64,000 nt of DNA from Lepidostoma basale (GCA_022606425.2 JAHDVF020001564.1:1240001-1304000); one strand, 5' to 3'. Counted from the first letter of the stretch, positions 1 through 11,480 are shown. The notes: a model not told the origin generated them from the letters alone. Translations and numbers: made by a program.

Positions 1-740
1 AAAACAGATATTTGGCAAAAAAGTGGTGTATATAAAATTAAATGTAAAGATTGTGATGCTTTTTGCATAGGCAAAACATGACGAACATTTTAAACACGTA
101 TTAACGAATACAAACAAGCTTTCACTAAACATACTTTTTTTCTGAGATGGCTAACCATTGTATTGAATTTGACCATTGTTTCGATAAAAATAACACAATA
201 TTTCTACACACAGTTAACAATAGCAATAAATTAAACAAACTTGAAAATTTTGAAATCCTGAAATTGGGTGAAAACATAATTAATAATCAGATTCCTCCTT
301 TTACTCCTTTCTCCTTAAATACTTTGTCTACAATTAATCTCCCAAGCTCCCTTTCATCAATCATTTATTAATTTCTATATAAATTATGTCTTTTCTAATG
401 TACGTTTTTTCTAAATTACAATTTTTTATATATGTTTTTTTTATATATATTTATCATCATGTATTACTATTATTTAATATTATTTATTAGTTCTTGCTGA
501 CAAAAAAAAATTAGTACTTATAACAAATAGCCCAGGTTAATTTTGTAATTTAAATTATTGTATCGAATTTTTAAATGCGTTTTTATATTAGTCTTTCTTT
601 GTTCAGTTTTTATTATATTTTAACACCTGTATCCTCCTATCTTGTCGTGTTTTTATTTATTATTAAAATTTGTGGATTAAACAAAGTTATTTCAATTTCC
701 TAAGTATATTACTATGGAATTCCACAGTGTTAATGCCTTA
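1..740 (+). mobile_element. Penelope-like element, GIY-YIG endonuclease remnant plus 3' region (copy 1)
   Basis: Frame 1 begins with SGVYKIKCKDCDAFCIGKT, a good match to the GIY-YIG endonuclease end of Penelope-type ORFs (YIG has become CIG). Stops at about 85-105 and a frameshift near 145 break it; the reading continues as MANHCIEFDHCFDK to 371. The same block occurs on the minus strand at 14.2-14.7 kb. Nucleotides about 640-700 (gtcgtgttttt..., tgtggattaaacaaag) match the 3' region of that copy, and a shortened form of the hammerhead-like motif is at about 625-650. The 5' part lies outside the window. Confidence 0.8.
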
Positions 741-1138
741 GCGTTCAATAAGTTTAATATTTTATTATAAGTAACTTTGTGTGTGTGTTTATTTTAAAAT
801 TTTGAATTTTGTAGTATTATTAGTATTTAGTGAAATTAATACAAATAATATTTTTAAAGACAAACACAAACAAGAAAGTGGAACTGAAACGTTTTTATTT
901 AAAAACATGTTTCTTTAAAAAAAATATTTAAATAAATTGACTCACTGATCACGTTACTTACTAGTTTCGTACTATACCTTATTTAGTTAGGGATATCAAG
1001 GAATTTATTAAATTTTGTTTAACATTTAAAAAATAATTATAATTTAATTTACTAATTCCTTAATTAACCCTTAATTTAATGACATTTTAAATTGTATCAA
1101 AATCTGTAATTTTAGTCATCTATTGCAAAAAATTTAAT
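741..1138. other. AT-rich stretch without recognised genes
   Basis: Simple AT-rich sequence after the Penelope-like copy. No exon-like open frame with splice sites and no repeat structure was recognised. Confidence 0.5.
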
Positions 1139-1301
1139 GTCGGCCACGTTAGAAGTCAGAGAAATCGACGCGCGTGCATGACACGATGTATGAATGTTGA
1201 GGAAGCGAGAGAAATGTGTCAGGAAAGAAAAGTGTGGCAGTACATACTTTCTGTCTACGCCTTCGGGGAGACGGCGTGGTGGTTAGTTAGTTAGTTAGTT
1301 T
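1139..1301 (+). mobile_element. Family A non-LTR element, 3' end fragment with (TTAG)n tail
   Basis: Typical 3' end of the commonest LINE in this window: a stretch coding [17 protein letters not shown] sequence, then the SAYPFGETA-type terminus (here tacgccttcggggagacggc), ending in repeated TTAG at about 1282-1301. Confidence 0.75.
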
Positions 1302-1571
1302 TTTTTTCAAAAATTAATAAATTAAAATTAAAAAAATGTTTTGTTTAATTTAACAAATATCGATAAAAATGTTTTGAAAGAAAATTTAGTAGAAAGATAG
1401 CAAATTTACTAATGTAATTGAAAAAGTATTTTTTGAATATTTTATATGAAATTTAATAATCAAATAAACAATATTATATCACATTTGCACAAAACATTCA
1501 TATGTTTAGACAAACAAAACTCTTGATTTTGTTGTCCATGAAATTCACATCAGAGCCAATAAAGTAAGTTT

Positions 1572-1799
1572 CTACGATCGTGATTTCGGCACTGCGAGTC
1601 CGTTGGCGTGGAATAGTAATATAGATGATAATACTACATAAGCCTCCCTTCCCGACTTCCACAACTCTCTATCCCTCACCGCTCTGCGCCATTGACCTCC
1701 TGCCACTCGTTTAATGCCATCAGACCATCTTGCTTGTGGTCTGCCAGAATTTGTGTAGCTGTTTCTCTTTCGCCACTCCAGGCCAGAAGATCTTATCAT
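1572..1799 (-). mobile_element. RTE-type LINE, C-terminal remnant (family G)
   Basis: Minus-strand frame contains GRPQARWSDGIKRVAGGQWRRAVRDRELWKSGREAYV-type sequence, the end of RTE/BovB-like ORF2 (G/RPxxRWxDxIxxxAGxxWxxxAxDRxxWxxxxEAY). It ends 26 bp before the acceptor of the first visible taste-receptor exon. Confidence 0.75.
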
Positions 1800-1825
1800 C
1801 CGAATGAATTTGATTTATCTAATAG

Positions 1826-4800
1826 GGATGGCAGTCTTCTACGGAAGCACCTTCCTAACGCAGGTTCTCTTCCTCCGCCTGGGCATCCGCTGGCCTCGGG
1901 TGGCTGCTGCCATCGCCAAGGAGGAGACCATGAGACCGCCGCGCCAAGGAAGCAAGCACCGCACACTCAAGACCAGACTCAACATCTGCAGCTTCTTGGT
2001 TCTCTTCCTTGCACTCGGTAGGCAATTTCTGTTCCAACAACAGTCTTAAAATTCTTCTTCATCTTCTTTTCCGGTCTCAATTTAACAATTGGTCTGCAGC
2101 AAAGCGACGCATCTCCTCTTCCACTCCGCTCGGTCCTCGGCAACTCTCTTCAACTCCGCATAAGAGGTGCAGCCCACATCTCGGCAAATCTGGTCTAGGT
2201 TTTCTTGGCGAGGTCGTCCTCTGCCAATCGATCTCTGGACCATTCCCTCCAACACATTATGCAGGAAACATTCTTGTCGCAACACATGACCAATCCATCT
2301 TGCGCGCCTCTCCGCTATGGTGTTCAACACGTGTCTACTCTTTTCAACTCTGCTGAGAACTTCTTAATTTATAATGTGGTCTCTCCATGAAACATGGGCA
2401 ACTCGTCGGTAGGTCCACATCTCAAATGCCTCCAGCCTTTTGCGCTCTCTTTCGTCCAGGCACCAAGTCTCGCAGCCGTACAGTAAAACACTCCACACCA
2501 ATGTTTTTAAAAGTTAAAAGTTGTTTTCGGAGGTTCAGGTCTATATTGTTGGTCTATGTCTTCATCTATCCTCTTCGAATTATGTCGACCTTAGATTGTT
2601 TCTGTCCCAAAAAAGCTCTAAATAATAAATGTAAATACTTCTGTATACCCGGGGAGCAGCATTACATGGGATGGTCGATCCAAGAAAGACGTCGATAGTC
2701 GTATCCACCAGGCTTAACTTGCCTTCAACGAAAATTCTAAAATATTCGAGTCAATAACATAGACCTAATCCTCCGAAAATAATTTATAAAAACATTGGTG
2801 TGGAGTGTTTTATTATACGGCTGCGAGACTTGGTGCCTGGGCGAAAGAGAGCGCAAAAGGCTGGAGGCATTTGAAATGTGGACCTACCGACGAATTGCCC
2901 ATGTTTCTGGAGGGACCACGTTACTAATGAGGAGGTTCTCAGCAGAATTGAAGATAATAGGCACATGTTGAACACCATAGCGGAGAGGCGCGCGAGATGG
3001 ATTGGTCATGTGTTGCGACACGAATGTTTCCTGCATGATGTGTTGGAGGGAATGGTCGAGGGATCGATTGTCAGAGGACGACTTCGCCAGGAGTACCTAG
3101 ACCAGATTTGCCGAGATATGGGCTGCACCTCTTATGCGGAGTTGAAGAGAGTTGCCGAGGACCGAGTGGAGTGAAATAGGAGATGCGTCGCCTTGCTGCA
3201 GACCAATCTTTAGATTGAGACCGGAGAAGAAGATATTCAACAATGTAATCAAATAAAAATGGTTGTTTAATACAATTGTAATTTGCATTGAGTGTTTTCT
3301 TTTTGAATTCCAGTTGAGCATCTGATGAGTATATTATCTGGAGTCATCGTGGTTTGGGGGTGTGAAAAGGAGAAGTCAGTTGTCGAAGGGTTCTACCGGA
3401 GTTCTTACCCGCAGATATTTGCGCACACGGACTACAAGCTCTGGAAAGCAGCCATATTGCAGGTAGGTACACTGCAATTTGTTTATTTTTTACGCATTAG
3501 ATATAGAAGTGAACTGGCAAAAGAAGGATGAGAGTGGTATTATGCATAATACAATATTATATTTTGACTTTTAAAATGTATATTCACTGCACCTTAGGTT
3601 CTAAATCATAATGAAAAAAGGCAAAACTGGATGAAATCAAAAAGAGATCGAGAATATTTTGAATACAAGAGAAATACTAGAAATAGAAATATTTCGAATG
3701 CGCATGCCCGATTTTAGTGCGCATGCTCAGTAACGTTATTTGAAATTTGTCGTTTTAAGTTGACACCAGTCAGAAAACAAGTTAATCAAAAAATTGATTC
3801 CCGTTGAATGTTAAAAACTAATTACTGAATCGAGGTTTTTAAGAGTCGAAAATCTCGTAAAATGGGAGCTGTTCGTGGAGCGCTAATCTCAAATTAACTA
3901 TTAGATGTTGTAAAATATAAATAATGGGGCGAAATATTATAATGCACATAGTTTGTGTTATAAAGATATCTCTCCTGTAAAATTACAACTCTGATTGCGA
4001 TTGTACAATGAACGAGGTTTTTAAGAGTAGTAAAAGAAAGCTGTTCGTGGAGCACTAACCTCAAATTAATTATCAGATGCTGAAAAACAGAAAGGTGACT
4101 TTTTAACGATGTCGGAAACGCGAAAACATTAAAGTCAGTATAAGACAAGGGGTAAGACAGGGATGCTCTCTGTCACCTGCTCTTTTTAACGTTTACATAC
4201 AGAATGCGATTGACGACTTGAGAGAGAGAATGAGTCACAGAGAAGGTGTAAGGATACACGGGCAAAAGATAGACATGATAAGGTTTGCTGACGATATTGC
4301 TATGGTTGCTGAAAGTGAGGAGGAACTGCAGGAGGCCTTAGATACTTTGCAAGACATTCTTCAAGATAGTTACAACATGAAGATAAATAAGGACAAAACA
4401 AAGCTGCTGACTGTAGGCCGAACGCAACATCAGATGAGAGTAGTGATGTCAGGAGTTCCACTAAAAAACACCAAGGAGTTTGTCTACCTCGGGAGCAAAA
4501 TAACATGGGACGGTCGGTCTAAGAGAGAGGTCGACAGCCGTATACATCAGGCTAGGCTTGCATTTAATAAAAGGTCGAAAATAATAGAGTCAAATAATAT
4601 AGACCTAAAACTGAGAATACTCCTCATCAAGACCTATGTATGGAGTGTCTTGAAGTACGGCTGCGAGACATGGTGCCTATCCGAAAGGGATAAGCGGAGA
4701 CTAGAGGCTTTTGAGATGTGGTCTTATAGAAGACTCTTTGGAATTTCCTGGAGAGACCACATCACGAATGAGGAATTTCTTCAAGGAATCGAAGGAGGAA

Positions 4801-7800
4801 GGCACCTGCTCAGGACCTTGTCCGAAAGGCGTGTAAGATGGATCGGCCATGTAATACGTCAAGAAGGTCTCTTGCATGCCATAATGGAGGGTATGATCGA
4901 GGGGACAAACTCTAGGGGACGCCCACGCCGAGAGTACCTGGAGGACCTGTCGGTGGACGTACGCTGCTCATCATATGCAGATCTCAAAAGAGCCGCACAA
5001 GACAGGGAAAAATGGAAGAGAATAATGGAGGAAATTGCTGCAAACCAATCCCAGGATTGAAACCAGAGAGAGAGATCTGAAAAAAGTCCTCAAGGAAAAC
5101 TTTATCGTAGATTTAAATTTAGCAACCGTAATGTTTATACACAGAACATCGTGTATAAAGAGATTTTAGAAAATTAATTAAGTTGTTATATAAATAAACC
5201 CAAAAAACTTTAAGATGAACTTGTTCCATTAGATATTTCAAAAATGTAGAATTTGGTTTACGTCATTGAAATTTTCACGGGTTGCAACTAGTTCTAAAAT
5301 ATTTGTAATTATTCTGGTCATTTCTTTGGCATATAGAATGAAATAATACTCCTGGCGGCTTCTAACAATACGTTAATTAGGCGACAGCCTTCGCATTGTG
5401 TTAATAAGGTAGTTTGCTAAATGCCGAAAATCATTCTCCATAGATGGCGTTAGTGGGTCGGTTGTATAGGTTAATCTTGAAAAATTCACAAGTGCAATCA
5501 AATCTACATAGATGGCTGATTGAAACTGACACGTGAAGATAGATATGGATTTGAAGTACGAAGTATATATACATCTTCCAAAATTTGTCATGCATGATCA
5601 TAATAACAAAGGTGGAATGGGGAATGTTGTAATTACATAAAGCGTGCGCTTAACCCAACCAATGACAGGTCATAAGTCCTGTAAACACCTTGATCATCCA
5701 TGTTCAGTTTCCAGTTTGCGTCTTCGTCTCTATTGAGATACAATCAAATCTAAATTACTTAGTTATTCTTGCAGTGGGTTCTTAATTCTAATTTATTAAG
5801 CACTATAGATTCTGAATTTACATTCCACTTTTAAATTATTTTTAAAAGGTAAATGAACCCGTTTGTTTCCAGGTATTGAATTTTATTGCGACATTCAATT
5901 GGAACTTTATGGATTTGTTCATAATTCTCATCAGTTTGGGACTCTCCGACCGATTCGAGCACATCAACGAATGTTTAGACGCTTCAAACGGAAAGGTAAA
6001 ATGGCTGACTATATCATTTATGCAATTTAAATAATAAAGGCAGAAACATACTATTAACACGCCACGCCACCCGATGCCACGTGATGCGTGTTGAGTCGAA
6101 TCAAATTGTATTGTTTTCTATGGACAGAATCACACTATGAACACCCGACGCGACGCCATGCGCGCACACGCCACCCGATCCAGACGAGCTAGATCGACGT
6201 GTTGCCGGTGGTGGGAGTAAACACGCCACGTCGCGTGTTAATAGTATGTTTCTGCCTTAAATCATTTTGTATTTTGAAATGGCGGCGATGATGTCACAGT
6301 TAATATTATGAAAGTACTAACTGACCATAGACAAAGTTTTTAAGGATACTTTGCAATGCCCCCTTAATAGTATTTACCAAGCCGTAAGCACCATAAACAA
6401 TATTTGCAACATAAAGATTTAAGGGGCCGTGCGTACCGCCATTTCAATATTGGAATCCATGAGGTTACTGCCGTGATTCCATATTTTATTTCGATTATAA
6501 GTGTGAAACTAATATAAAATACGACTATGATTGTAATATTACTCCTTATATATGTGTTGTAAACATTTTAATACATATAATCCATTTGTATAATAATTTA
6601 TTTATAAAGCAAAGGAAATATAATGGCTAAATCAATTGTGAAACATTTTCAAAGAATGTGATGTAAAATCTTTCCCACTTGTAAAGTACCAAAAATATGC
6701 AACAAATGAGATTATTAAAAAGGTTTATTGATTATTTAGAAAACGCCGTTAATTTTTTTCATAACTCTTTGGCATTTAACAGTTGTCAGACCAGATCGGC
6801 CCCGCATTCAATTCAACATTACGGTCTTATAAACAGTGATTTCGAGACGGCATTGCTACCTTGTTTACAAAGTGAAGTAGGTACTTATGGAATTTATGAT
6901 GCCTCACTTCCTTTTTAAATATAAGATAATTGGTTTTCCTTACCTTATCTTTTTTTTATTAGGAAAAAAATAACATTTTTTTATAAACTCTAAATGTGTG
7001 TAAGAACCAAATGTTAAAAAAATTTAATTTTTAGTATAACTAGCGCCACCAGCGGTGGCTTGAGTACCTTAATAAGTAGATGGGAATATAGAGTGTAACG
7101 TTGTGTAATTAAAATATTATATACGCCCGACCTTCGTCGCCGAGCGGCAAGTGCTTTGACTGCTACGCCGAAGGTTCCGGGTTCGATTCCCGGCGATTCT
7201 AATATGATTGTAACACTGTCTTCGGTCTGGTGATGAATTCATGTGACAATAAAATGGCGATAGATTAGCTACCTATCCACACGTCACAAGAATCACTATG
7301 AGAGCTTTACCATTTACATGGATTTGGCTCACGCTGTAACGATGTAAAGAGCGAATCAACAAAGAATAATAAAAGATGAGTAGATTTTTTGGTTTGTAGC
7401 AAATTTGTTACGCCATGAAATGAAGGGCTATAGAGGTTCACCAGGAAAGAGTTGTGTGTAGTCCTATTTTTCTGCCTATTCCTTTGAAGAATTGACGTGG
7501 TGGTTTGTTTATTTGACTTAACAATTACAAGTCTTGAATGTGATAGTTATTTGAATCCAATTACTGTATACAATTTTTTAGCTATTGAATCTCAATCTAT
7601 CGCCATTTTATTGTCACGCCGGTAATCGAATCCGTGATAGTCATAACTGTTGCCACTCTCCTACGAAGGTCTTCCATCTCGTCTCTATTTCATATGTTTG
7701 TGAATGTTCCGTTGTACATAGGGTTTACCAGATCATTTTTGGCGAACGACCAGGGCGGGATATGCTCACTTGGCCAGACTGGTCAGTACTGTGGATGGAG

Positions 7801-10800
7801 TGACAAACGGAATTGTTCTACTCTCGTTCTCCTGCAACCTGTACATCATTTGTCTGCAGCTCTTCAATAGCCTACGGTACCATAAAATATGTTTTCACTT
7901 TTTGAATAATATTAACCCTTAAGATCCATTTACACTGAACTGTCATCAGCCGATACCGACACGTCACGCGTTTGCGTTGAGCAAATAATCGTTTTGTTTC
8001 CGCTTTTGCTTCCGTTCATATTATATTTAAATACCCGAGATAATCACCTTCTCCACGGCTAGCTATCGATAGATATCGGCTGATGACTGTCCAGTGTAAA
8101 TGGACCTATATTGTAATGGTCGGCCATGTTTTAAAGGTCGGTTATATTTTAAAGGTCAGCAATGTTTTAATTGTCGGCCGTGTGTTAAATGTCGGCCATG
8201 TCTTAATGGTGGGTCACAATGCCGTCTTGGAAGAGTTTACCAGGCCGTAACCACATAGACAATATTTGCAACATGGCGCTTTTTTGGGCCGTTAGTATGT
8301 AACTCGTGCTATGATCTCGTATTATATTTCGATTATAAATTTAAAACTAATGTAAAATACGACTACGAACGTATTATCATTGCTTATATACGTGTTACAA
8401 ATATTTTAATATAATACATTTGTGTTTCCGCGGTACCGGTATGTCAATTTAACTCTGTCTAACCTCTCTCCTCGTGCCGTACCATTCGTAAAGTATTTAT
8501 ATGCATTTACTTCAGTGTATTTACTTTATAAAATTACTAGTAATATATTGAACACACATTAAATTGATTACTATAGTTTGTGTACAATTTTGGTATGAAA
8601 AATGTTCAAAATAATCTTTCGATATAACCTCAAAATTATAATATCTTAACATCAAAATTTGAAATAAATAAAGCTCAAAATTCATAATTATAATGCATAG
8701 TGCAATAATATCATTTAAAATGATTATGTTTATTAATGGTTTCGAAAAAGTTGCGATCTTTTTACCAAAATTGCGTGACATTGGACAGCTGTCAGGTCGA
8801 TGGACCCAGAGTTATAAACTTAACATTGCGGCTTGATAAACATAGTTTCGAGACGGCATTGGGTGGGTCATGTTATAAATATCGGCCATGTTTTAATAGT
8901 CGGCCGTGTGTTAAATGTCGGCCATGTTTTAATGTCTTTAGTGATTGTTCTACCAATAAATGATAATCAGATTTTTCATGCTTAATTTCCATACCTATGT
9001 GTATGTATAAGAATTTAAATAGAATAAGTTGTCGTAATTTTATTTTTGGTACATCAATAATTAATTTATATTTTTTACCTTTTAGCTCAGTTCAAGATGT
9101 ATCCGACCCGTGTGTCAAATCTGTGGACGGGTGAGATATTTAATTAATTTCATTACCAGTACATGTTTATTGTTTAAACAATAATGTTTTAATAGTTGAA
9201 CCGAGTATACAACTTGGGCTGTCGAGTAGGACAAAAGATTTTATGTTTCAGAGGATTTACGACAGGAATATACTTCCTGTTCTCGTTTGGTTTCCTGATG
9301 AGTCGCTTCCTGGCTGTCTCGCTGTCTGCTTCCCGGATCCACGTTTGTTCCAGGAAACCCCTCCAAGCCCTCTATGCCGTCCCTTCAGAATGCTATTCTA
9401 TTGAGGTGAATTTAACTCCTTTTAAAATTGATGTCTTACCTAATTTTAAATGTGACCATATTTTCATATATTGAACAAAACACTCAAATATTTTATCTTC
9501 TAAGGTCAATCACAGATCTTAAAAAGTAATAATATCAAAGATCTATCAAAGATCTGTTATAAGTCTATCAAAGAGCTATCAAAGATTTACCAAAGATCTA
9601 TCAAAGATCTTCAAAGATCTACCAAAGATCTACCAAAGCTCTACCAAAGATCTACCAAAGATTTACCAAATATCTACCTAATATCTACCATATATCTACC
9701 AAAGATCTACCGAAGATCTATCAAAGGTTATCAAAATTAATCATCTATCAAAATTAATCAAAGATCTATCAAAGATCTACCAAAGCTCTATCAAAGATCT
9801 ACCAAAGATCTACCAAATATCTACCTAATATCTACCATATATCTACCAAAGATCTACCAAAGATCTATCAAAGGTTATCAAAATTAATCATCTATCAAAA
9901 ATTAATCAAAGATCTACCAAGTATCTAACAAAGATTTATAAAAGATCTTTCAAATATCAATCAAAAATCTTTGACAAATCCTCCACATTCATATTGAATG
10001 AATGTGACTTTGACAAATTTGTGACATTCACACATTTGACAAATTTGAATGTGACAAATGTGAATATGGAAGGAATGTGGAATTTGTCAAAGGAATTTGT
10101 CAAAATCTCGCTGTATGAATGTGGAGGAAGCTAGAGAGGTATGTCAGGATAGAAGAGTGTGGCGGTCACTTCTCTCTGCCTACCCCTGCGTGGAAACGGC
10201 GTGATGGTTAGTTGTTTTGTTTGTTTTCATTAATAAACATTTAATTGTGACAGGTGTCAAGATTCCTGGAACAAGTGACTACCGACACAGTTGCTCTGAC
10301 TGGACTCAATTTTTTCTACATTACTCGCGGACTCATACTGACGGTATAAACTTTTCCTTTAGTATGTGAAAATGTAAAAGTGTCGTAGATTTGCCCCCAG
10401 TAAGTGCCCACCTTCTTCTTCTTCTTCCTTGTTGTAGACCAATGCGGTCTGTTCTCCAGAGGATTGCTCCTCTTGTGAGATAGATTCCCAGCTGTCCTTC
10501 CATCTTTTAGGAGGTCTTCCACGAGGACCAGTCCCATGAGGCTGATTATGTAGTGCAATATAGGGGAGTCTGGTGGTGTCTATTCTTTGGACATGACTAT
10601 ACCAATCCATTCTTAACTGTCTACTTCATCTTATAATATCCTCAACCTCAAATATCTCTCTTATTCTAGCGATCCTCACGGGATCTCTCAGTGTCTTTCC
10701 TGCTATCGTTCTCAGTGTCTTCATCTCGGAAGTCCTCAAAACTTGTTTGGTCCTGACTGTCTGCTCTTGCTTCGATGCCATATTATTGGTCTTATGCATG

Positions 10801-11016
10801 CTTTATAGATTCTCATTAAACTTATCTTAATACATGAAAATTTAATAATTTTTTGTATTGTTTTTGATTTCATGTTAGATTGCCGGGACAGTGGTGACGT
10901 ATGAGCTGGTGCTGGTCCAATTCAATAGTCCGCCTCCAACGGTTTCCGCCAACATCTCACTGAACGACACCTGCGGCCTATCCTTGCAGTCCACGCCTGC
11001 TCCTCTTCAAAATTGA
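1826..11016 (+). CDS. Sugar-clade gustatory receptor, 3' six recognisable exons (5' end missing)
   Basis: Seven-transmembrane insect taste receptor expected in the dendrite membrane of sweet-sensing neurons. Exons read with AG/GT borders and matching phases: 1826-2017, 3314-3462, 5873-5995, 9252-9405, 10254-10343, 10879-11016 (stop TGA 11014). Diagnostic pieces: GMAVFYGSTF and RWPRV in the first exon; VEHLMSI across the next junction; FNWNFMDLFIILIS (TM4) with LSDRFEHIN; YFLFSFGFLMSRFLAVSLSA (TM5-6 region) with KPLQALYAVPSE; TTDTVALTGLNFFYITRG; and the C-terminal family signature TYELVLVQF followed by a 29-residue tail. N-terminal exons must lie before the window. One exon is missing between 5995 and 9252: the flanking phases require a length of 2 modulo 3, and I could not find it. 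The introns are full of LINE and TIR insertions, so loss of that exon (pseudogene) is possible. It lies tail-to-tail with a second receptor of the same clade. Family assignment is firm; ligand is unknown. Confidence 0.88.
2055..2560 (-). mobile_element. Family C LINE reverse-transcriptase C-terminal fragment, minus strand
   Basis: Minus strand codes LNTIAERRARWIGHVLRQE and GRGRPRQENLDQICRDVGC, preceded (2395-2500) by GCETWCLDERERKRLEAFEMW-type sequence. It is nearly the same segment as the plus-strand copy at 2645-3235, so the two form a large inverted pair around about 2600. It lies about 40 bp after a receptor splice donor. Confidence 0.8.
2645..3235 (+). mobile_element. Family C LINE reverse-transcriptase C-terminal fragment, plus strand
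   Basis: Codes LYGCETWCLGERERKRLEAFEMW (with frameshifts), then HMLNTIAERRARWIGHVLRHE and RGRLRQEYLDQICRDMGCTS. It ends in gagaccggagaagaagat, the family C 3' terminus. Mirror copy of 2055-2560. Confidence 0.8.
3831..4086 (+). repeat. Two direct copies of an about 80-bp sequence
   Basis: Blocks at about 3831-3914 and 4012-4086 share cgaggtttttaagag, agctgttcgtggagc and ctcaaattaa in the same order, about 180 bp apart, with scattered differences. Origin is unknown; the second block abuts the family C reverse-transcriptase fragment. Confidence 0.6.
4137..5075 (+). mobile_element. Family C LINE: longest reverse-transcriptase remnant, with FADD motif
   Basis: The frame opens before the first Met: RQGVRQGCSLSPALFNVYI (4140-4200), then FADDIAMVAESEEELQEALD with the catalytic Asp pair of reverse transcriptase, MKINKDKTKLL, YLGSKITWDGRSKREVDSRI, KYGCETWCLSERDKRRLEAF and RWIGHVIRQEG, and stop at 5058-5060. 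About 305 codons of palm and thumb region are open without interruption, the best preserved LINE coding block here, but the endonuclease and fingers are missing (5'-truncated). The 3' end is gaaaccagagagagagat, like other family C copies. Confidence 0.88.
5315..5758 (-). mobile_element. One-armed copy of the long foldback element
   Basis: Matches the loop and right arm of the element at 39.9-40.7 kb: ttctttggcatatag-type loop start, tgttaataaggtagtttgct, tagatggcgttagtggg, then agcgtgcgcttaaccca, ccaatgacaggtcataag and the terminus cttcgtctctattgagatac. The left arm is absent. Confidence 0.75.
6034..6261. mobile_element. MITE with 22-bp terminal inverted repeats and TAA target duplication
   Basis: Ends read AGGCAGAAACATACTATTAA... 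and its complement at about 6235-6256, flanked by TAA on both sides. The interior is GC-richer with cacgccac/gtggcg pieces. The 3-bp TAA duplication is typical of PIF/Harbinger-type MITEs; no coding capacity. It lies in the intron just after the TM4 exon of the taste receptor. Confidence 0.8.
6354..6855. mobile_element. TIR element sharing ends with the 9-bp-TSD element at 8.2 kb (older copy)
   Basis: Begins caatgcccccttaatag and ends tttcgagacggcattg. The interior shares gacaatatttgcaacat-like, ttatttcgattataag and aaaatacgactatgat with 8217-8861. No matching flanking duplication is visible, so it is probably an older insertion. Confidence 0.65.
7125..7272 (+). mobile_element. tRNA-derived SINE (family S1), plus strand
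   Basis: tRNA-like head with A-box-like tcgccgagcggcaagtgc (about 7136-7153) and an exact B box GGTTCGATTCC at 7180-7190, then an unrelated body ending caataaaatggcgatagatt. Two reverse copies are at 7576-7680 and 27761-27890. The body and lack of an acceptor stem argue against a functional tRNA gene. Confidence 0.8.
7576..7680 (-). mobile_element. tRNA-derived SINE (family S1), degraded reverse copy
   Basis: Starts with the S1 tail (aatctatcgccattttattg) and continues as a shortened head with ggtaatcgaatccgtgat, the decayed B-box region. Confidence 0.65.
7920..8106. mobile_element. MITE with about 30-bp terminal inverted repeats
   Basis: Left end gatccatttacactgaactg...catcagccgat and right end atcggctgatgactgtccag...taaatggacc are inverted copies. 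No coding capacity. Confidence 0.7.
8107..8216 (+). repeat. Tandem array, unit about 18 bp (tcggccatgttttaa type), left part
   Basis: Five or six degenerate units of the type tcggccatgttttaaagg. The array resumes at 8862 after a transposon, so it was split by that insertion. Confidence 0.8.
8217..8861. mobile_element. TIR element with perfect 9-bp target-site duplication
   Basis: Begins caatgccgtc and ends gacggcattg (10-bp perfect ends), flanked on both sides by ggtgggtca (8208-8216 and 8862-8870). A 9-bp TSD is typical of Mutator-like (MULE) elements; no transposase frame is recognisable, so it is a non-autonomous copy. It sits inside a tandem array. Confidence 0.85.
8862..8942 (+). repeat. 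Tandem array, unit about 18 bp, right part
   Basis: Continues the array of 8107-8216: cggccatgttttaatag, cggccgtgtgttaaatg, cggccatgttttaatg. Confidence 0.8.
9515..9965 (+). repeat. Satellite-like array, 11-bp unit with about 148-bp higher-order period
   Basis: Roughly forty degenerate units of atctaccaaag / atctatcaaag. A block with accaaatatctacctaat, ctaccatatatc and ggttatcaaaattaatc occurs twice about 148 bp apart, so the array also duplicated as a larger unit. It lies in the intron after the TM5-6 exon of the + strand taste receptor. Confidence 0.88.
9966..10095. repeat. Short direct and inverted repeats of tttgacaaatt / gaatgtgac
   Basis: Interleaved direct and inverted copies of gacaaatttg and gaatgtga make the segment largely self-complementary. 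No coding capacity. Confidence 0.6.
10110..10225 (+). mobile_element. Family A non-LTR 3' end fragment
   Basis: Codes [19 protein letters not shown] and the ...AYPCVETA end, closing with gtgatggttag. Confidence 0.75.
10418..10790 (-). mobile_element. Family D LINE reverse-transcriptase C-terminal fragment
   Basis: Minus strand codes MDWYSHVQRIDTTRLPYIAL and GPRGRPPKRWKDSWESISQEE, ending in cttcttcttcttcc on the + strand (the family D (GAA)n-type terminus). It lies inside the last intron of the + strand taste receptor. Confidence 0.8.
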
Positions 11017-11189
11017 CTTCGAAATTCATTCATTTAGAATTTATTTACTTCAATTCATTATGTTAAAGGTGACTTTCATGTCTTAGATATATCTTATTTT
11101 GGCTATTACTATCTCATATGGAAGAATTTCAAGATGTTAACAAAATAAAATATAACCTTATTGTTTTTTTCTCTCACTAAAATGAAAAT

Positions 11190-11480
11190 AAAATGATGGT
11201 TTGGACATATGGAACGAATGGACGAGAATGGTTAAAAAGTTATATACAAGCAGTGTAAGTGAAAAGAGAAGACGTGGAAGACCAACGAAAACAAGGCATG
11301 ACCAAATTAATCAAATATTGAAAGGCGGCCACGATCGAAAAATCGACGAACGTGCATGTTACGATGTATGAATGTGGAGGAAGCAAAAGAGGTATGTCAG
11401 GACAGAACGGTATGGCGGTCCATCCTATCTGCGTACCCCTCCGGGGAAACGGCGTAATGTTTAGTTAGTTTGTTAGTTTA
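11190..11480 (+). mobile_element. Family A non-LTR 3' end fragment with TTAG tail
   Basis: Starts at gatggtttggacatatgg (WFGHMER), has [18 protein letters not shown] and CMNVEEAKEVCQDRTVWRS, and ends in gttagttagtttgttag. Just downstream of the + strand taste-receptor stop. Confidence 0.8.

Noticed and set aside
4218..5060. Long open frame (280 codons) as a host gene
   Set aside because: It is reverse-transcriptase coding sequence (FADD motif) of a 5'-truncated LINE.
7125..7272. tRNA gene
   Set aside because: A and B boxes are present but the acceptor stem is not, and the same head occurs with the same body in three places: a SINE.
9075..9124. Possible 45-nt exon of the + receptor (AG at 9075, GGTGAG at the end)
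   Set aside because: Length does not satisfy the required phase (2 modulo 3) and no frame resembles the family.
9515..9965. CRISPR-like array
   Set aside because: Units are contiguous 11-bp repeats without unique spacers; the DNA is eukaryotic.
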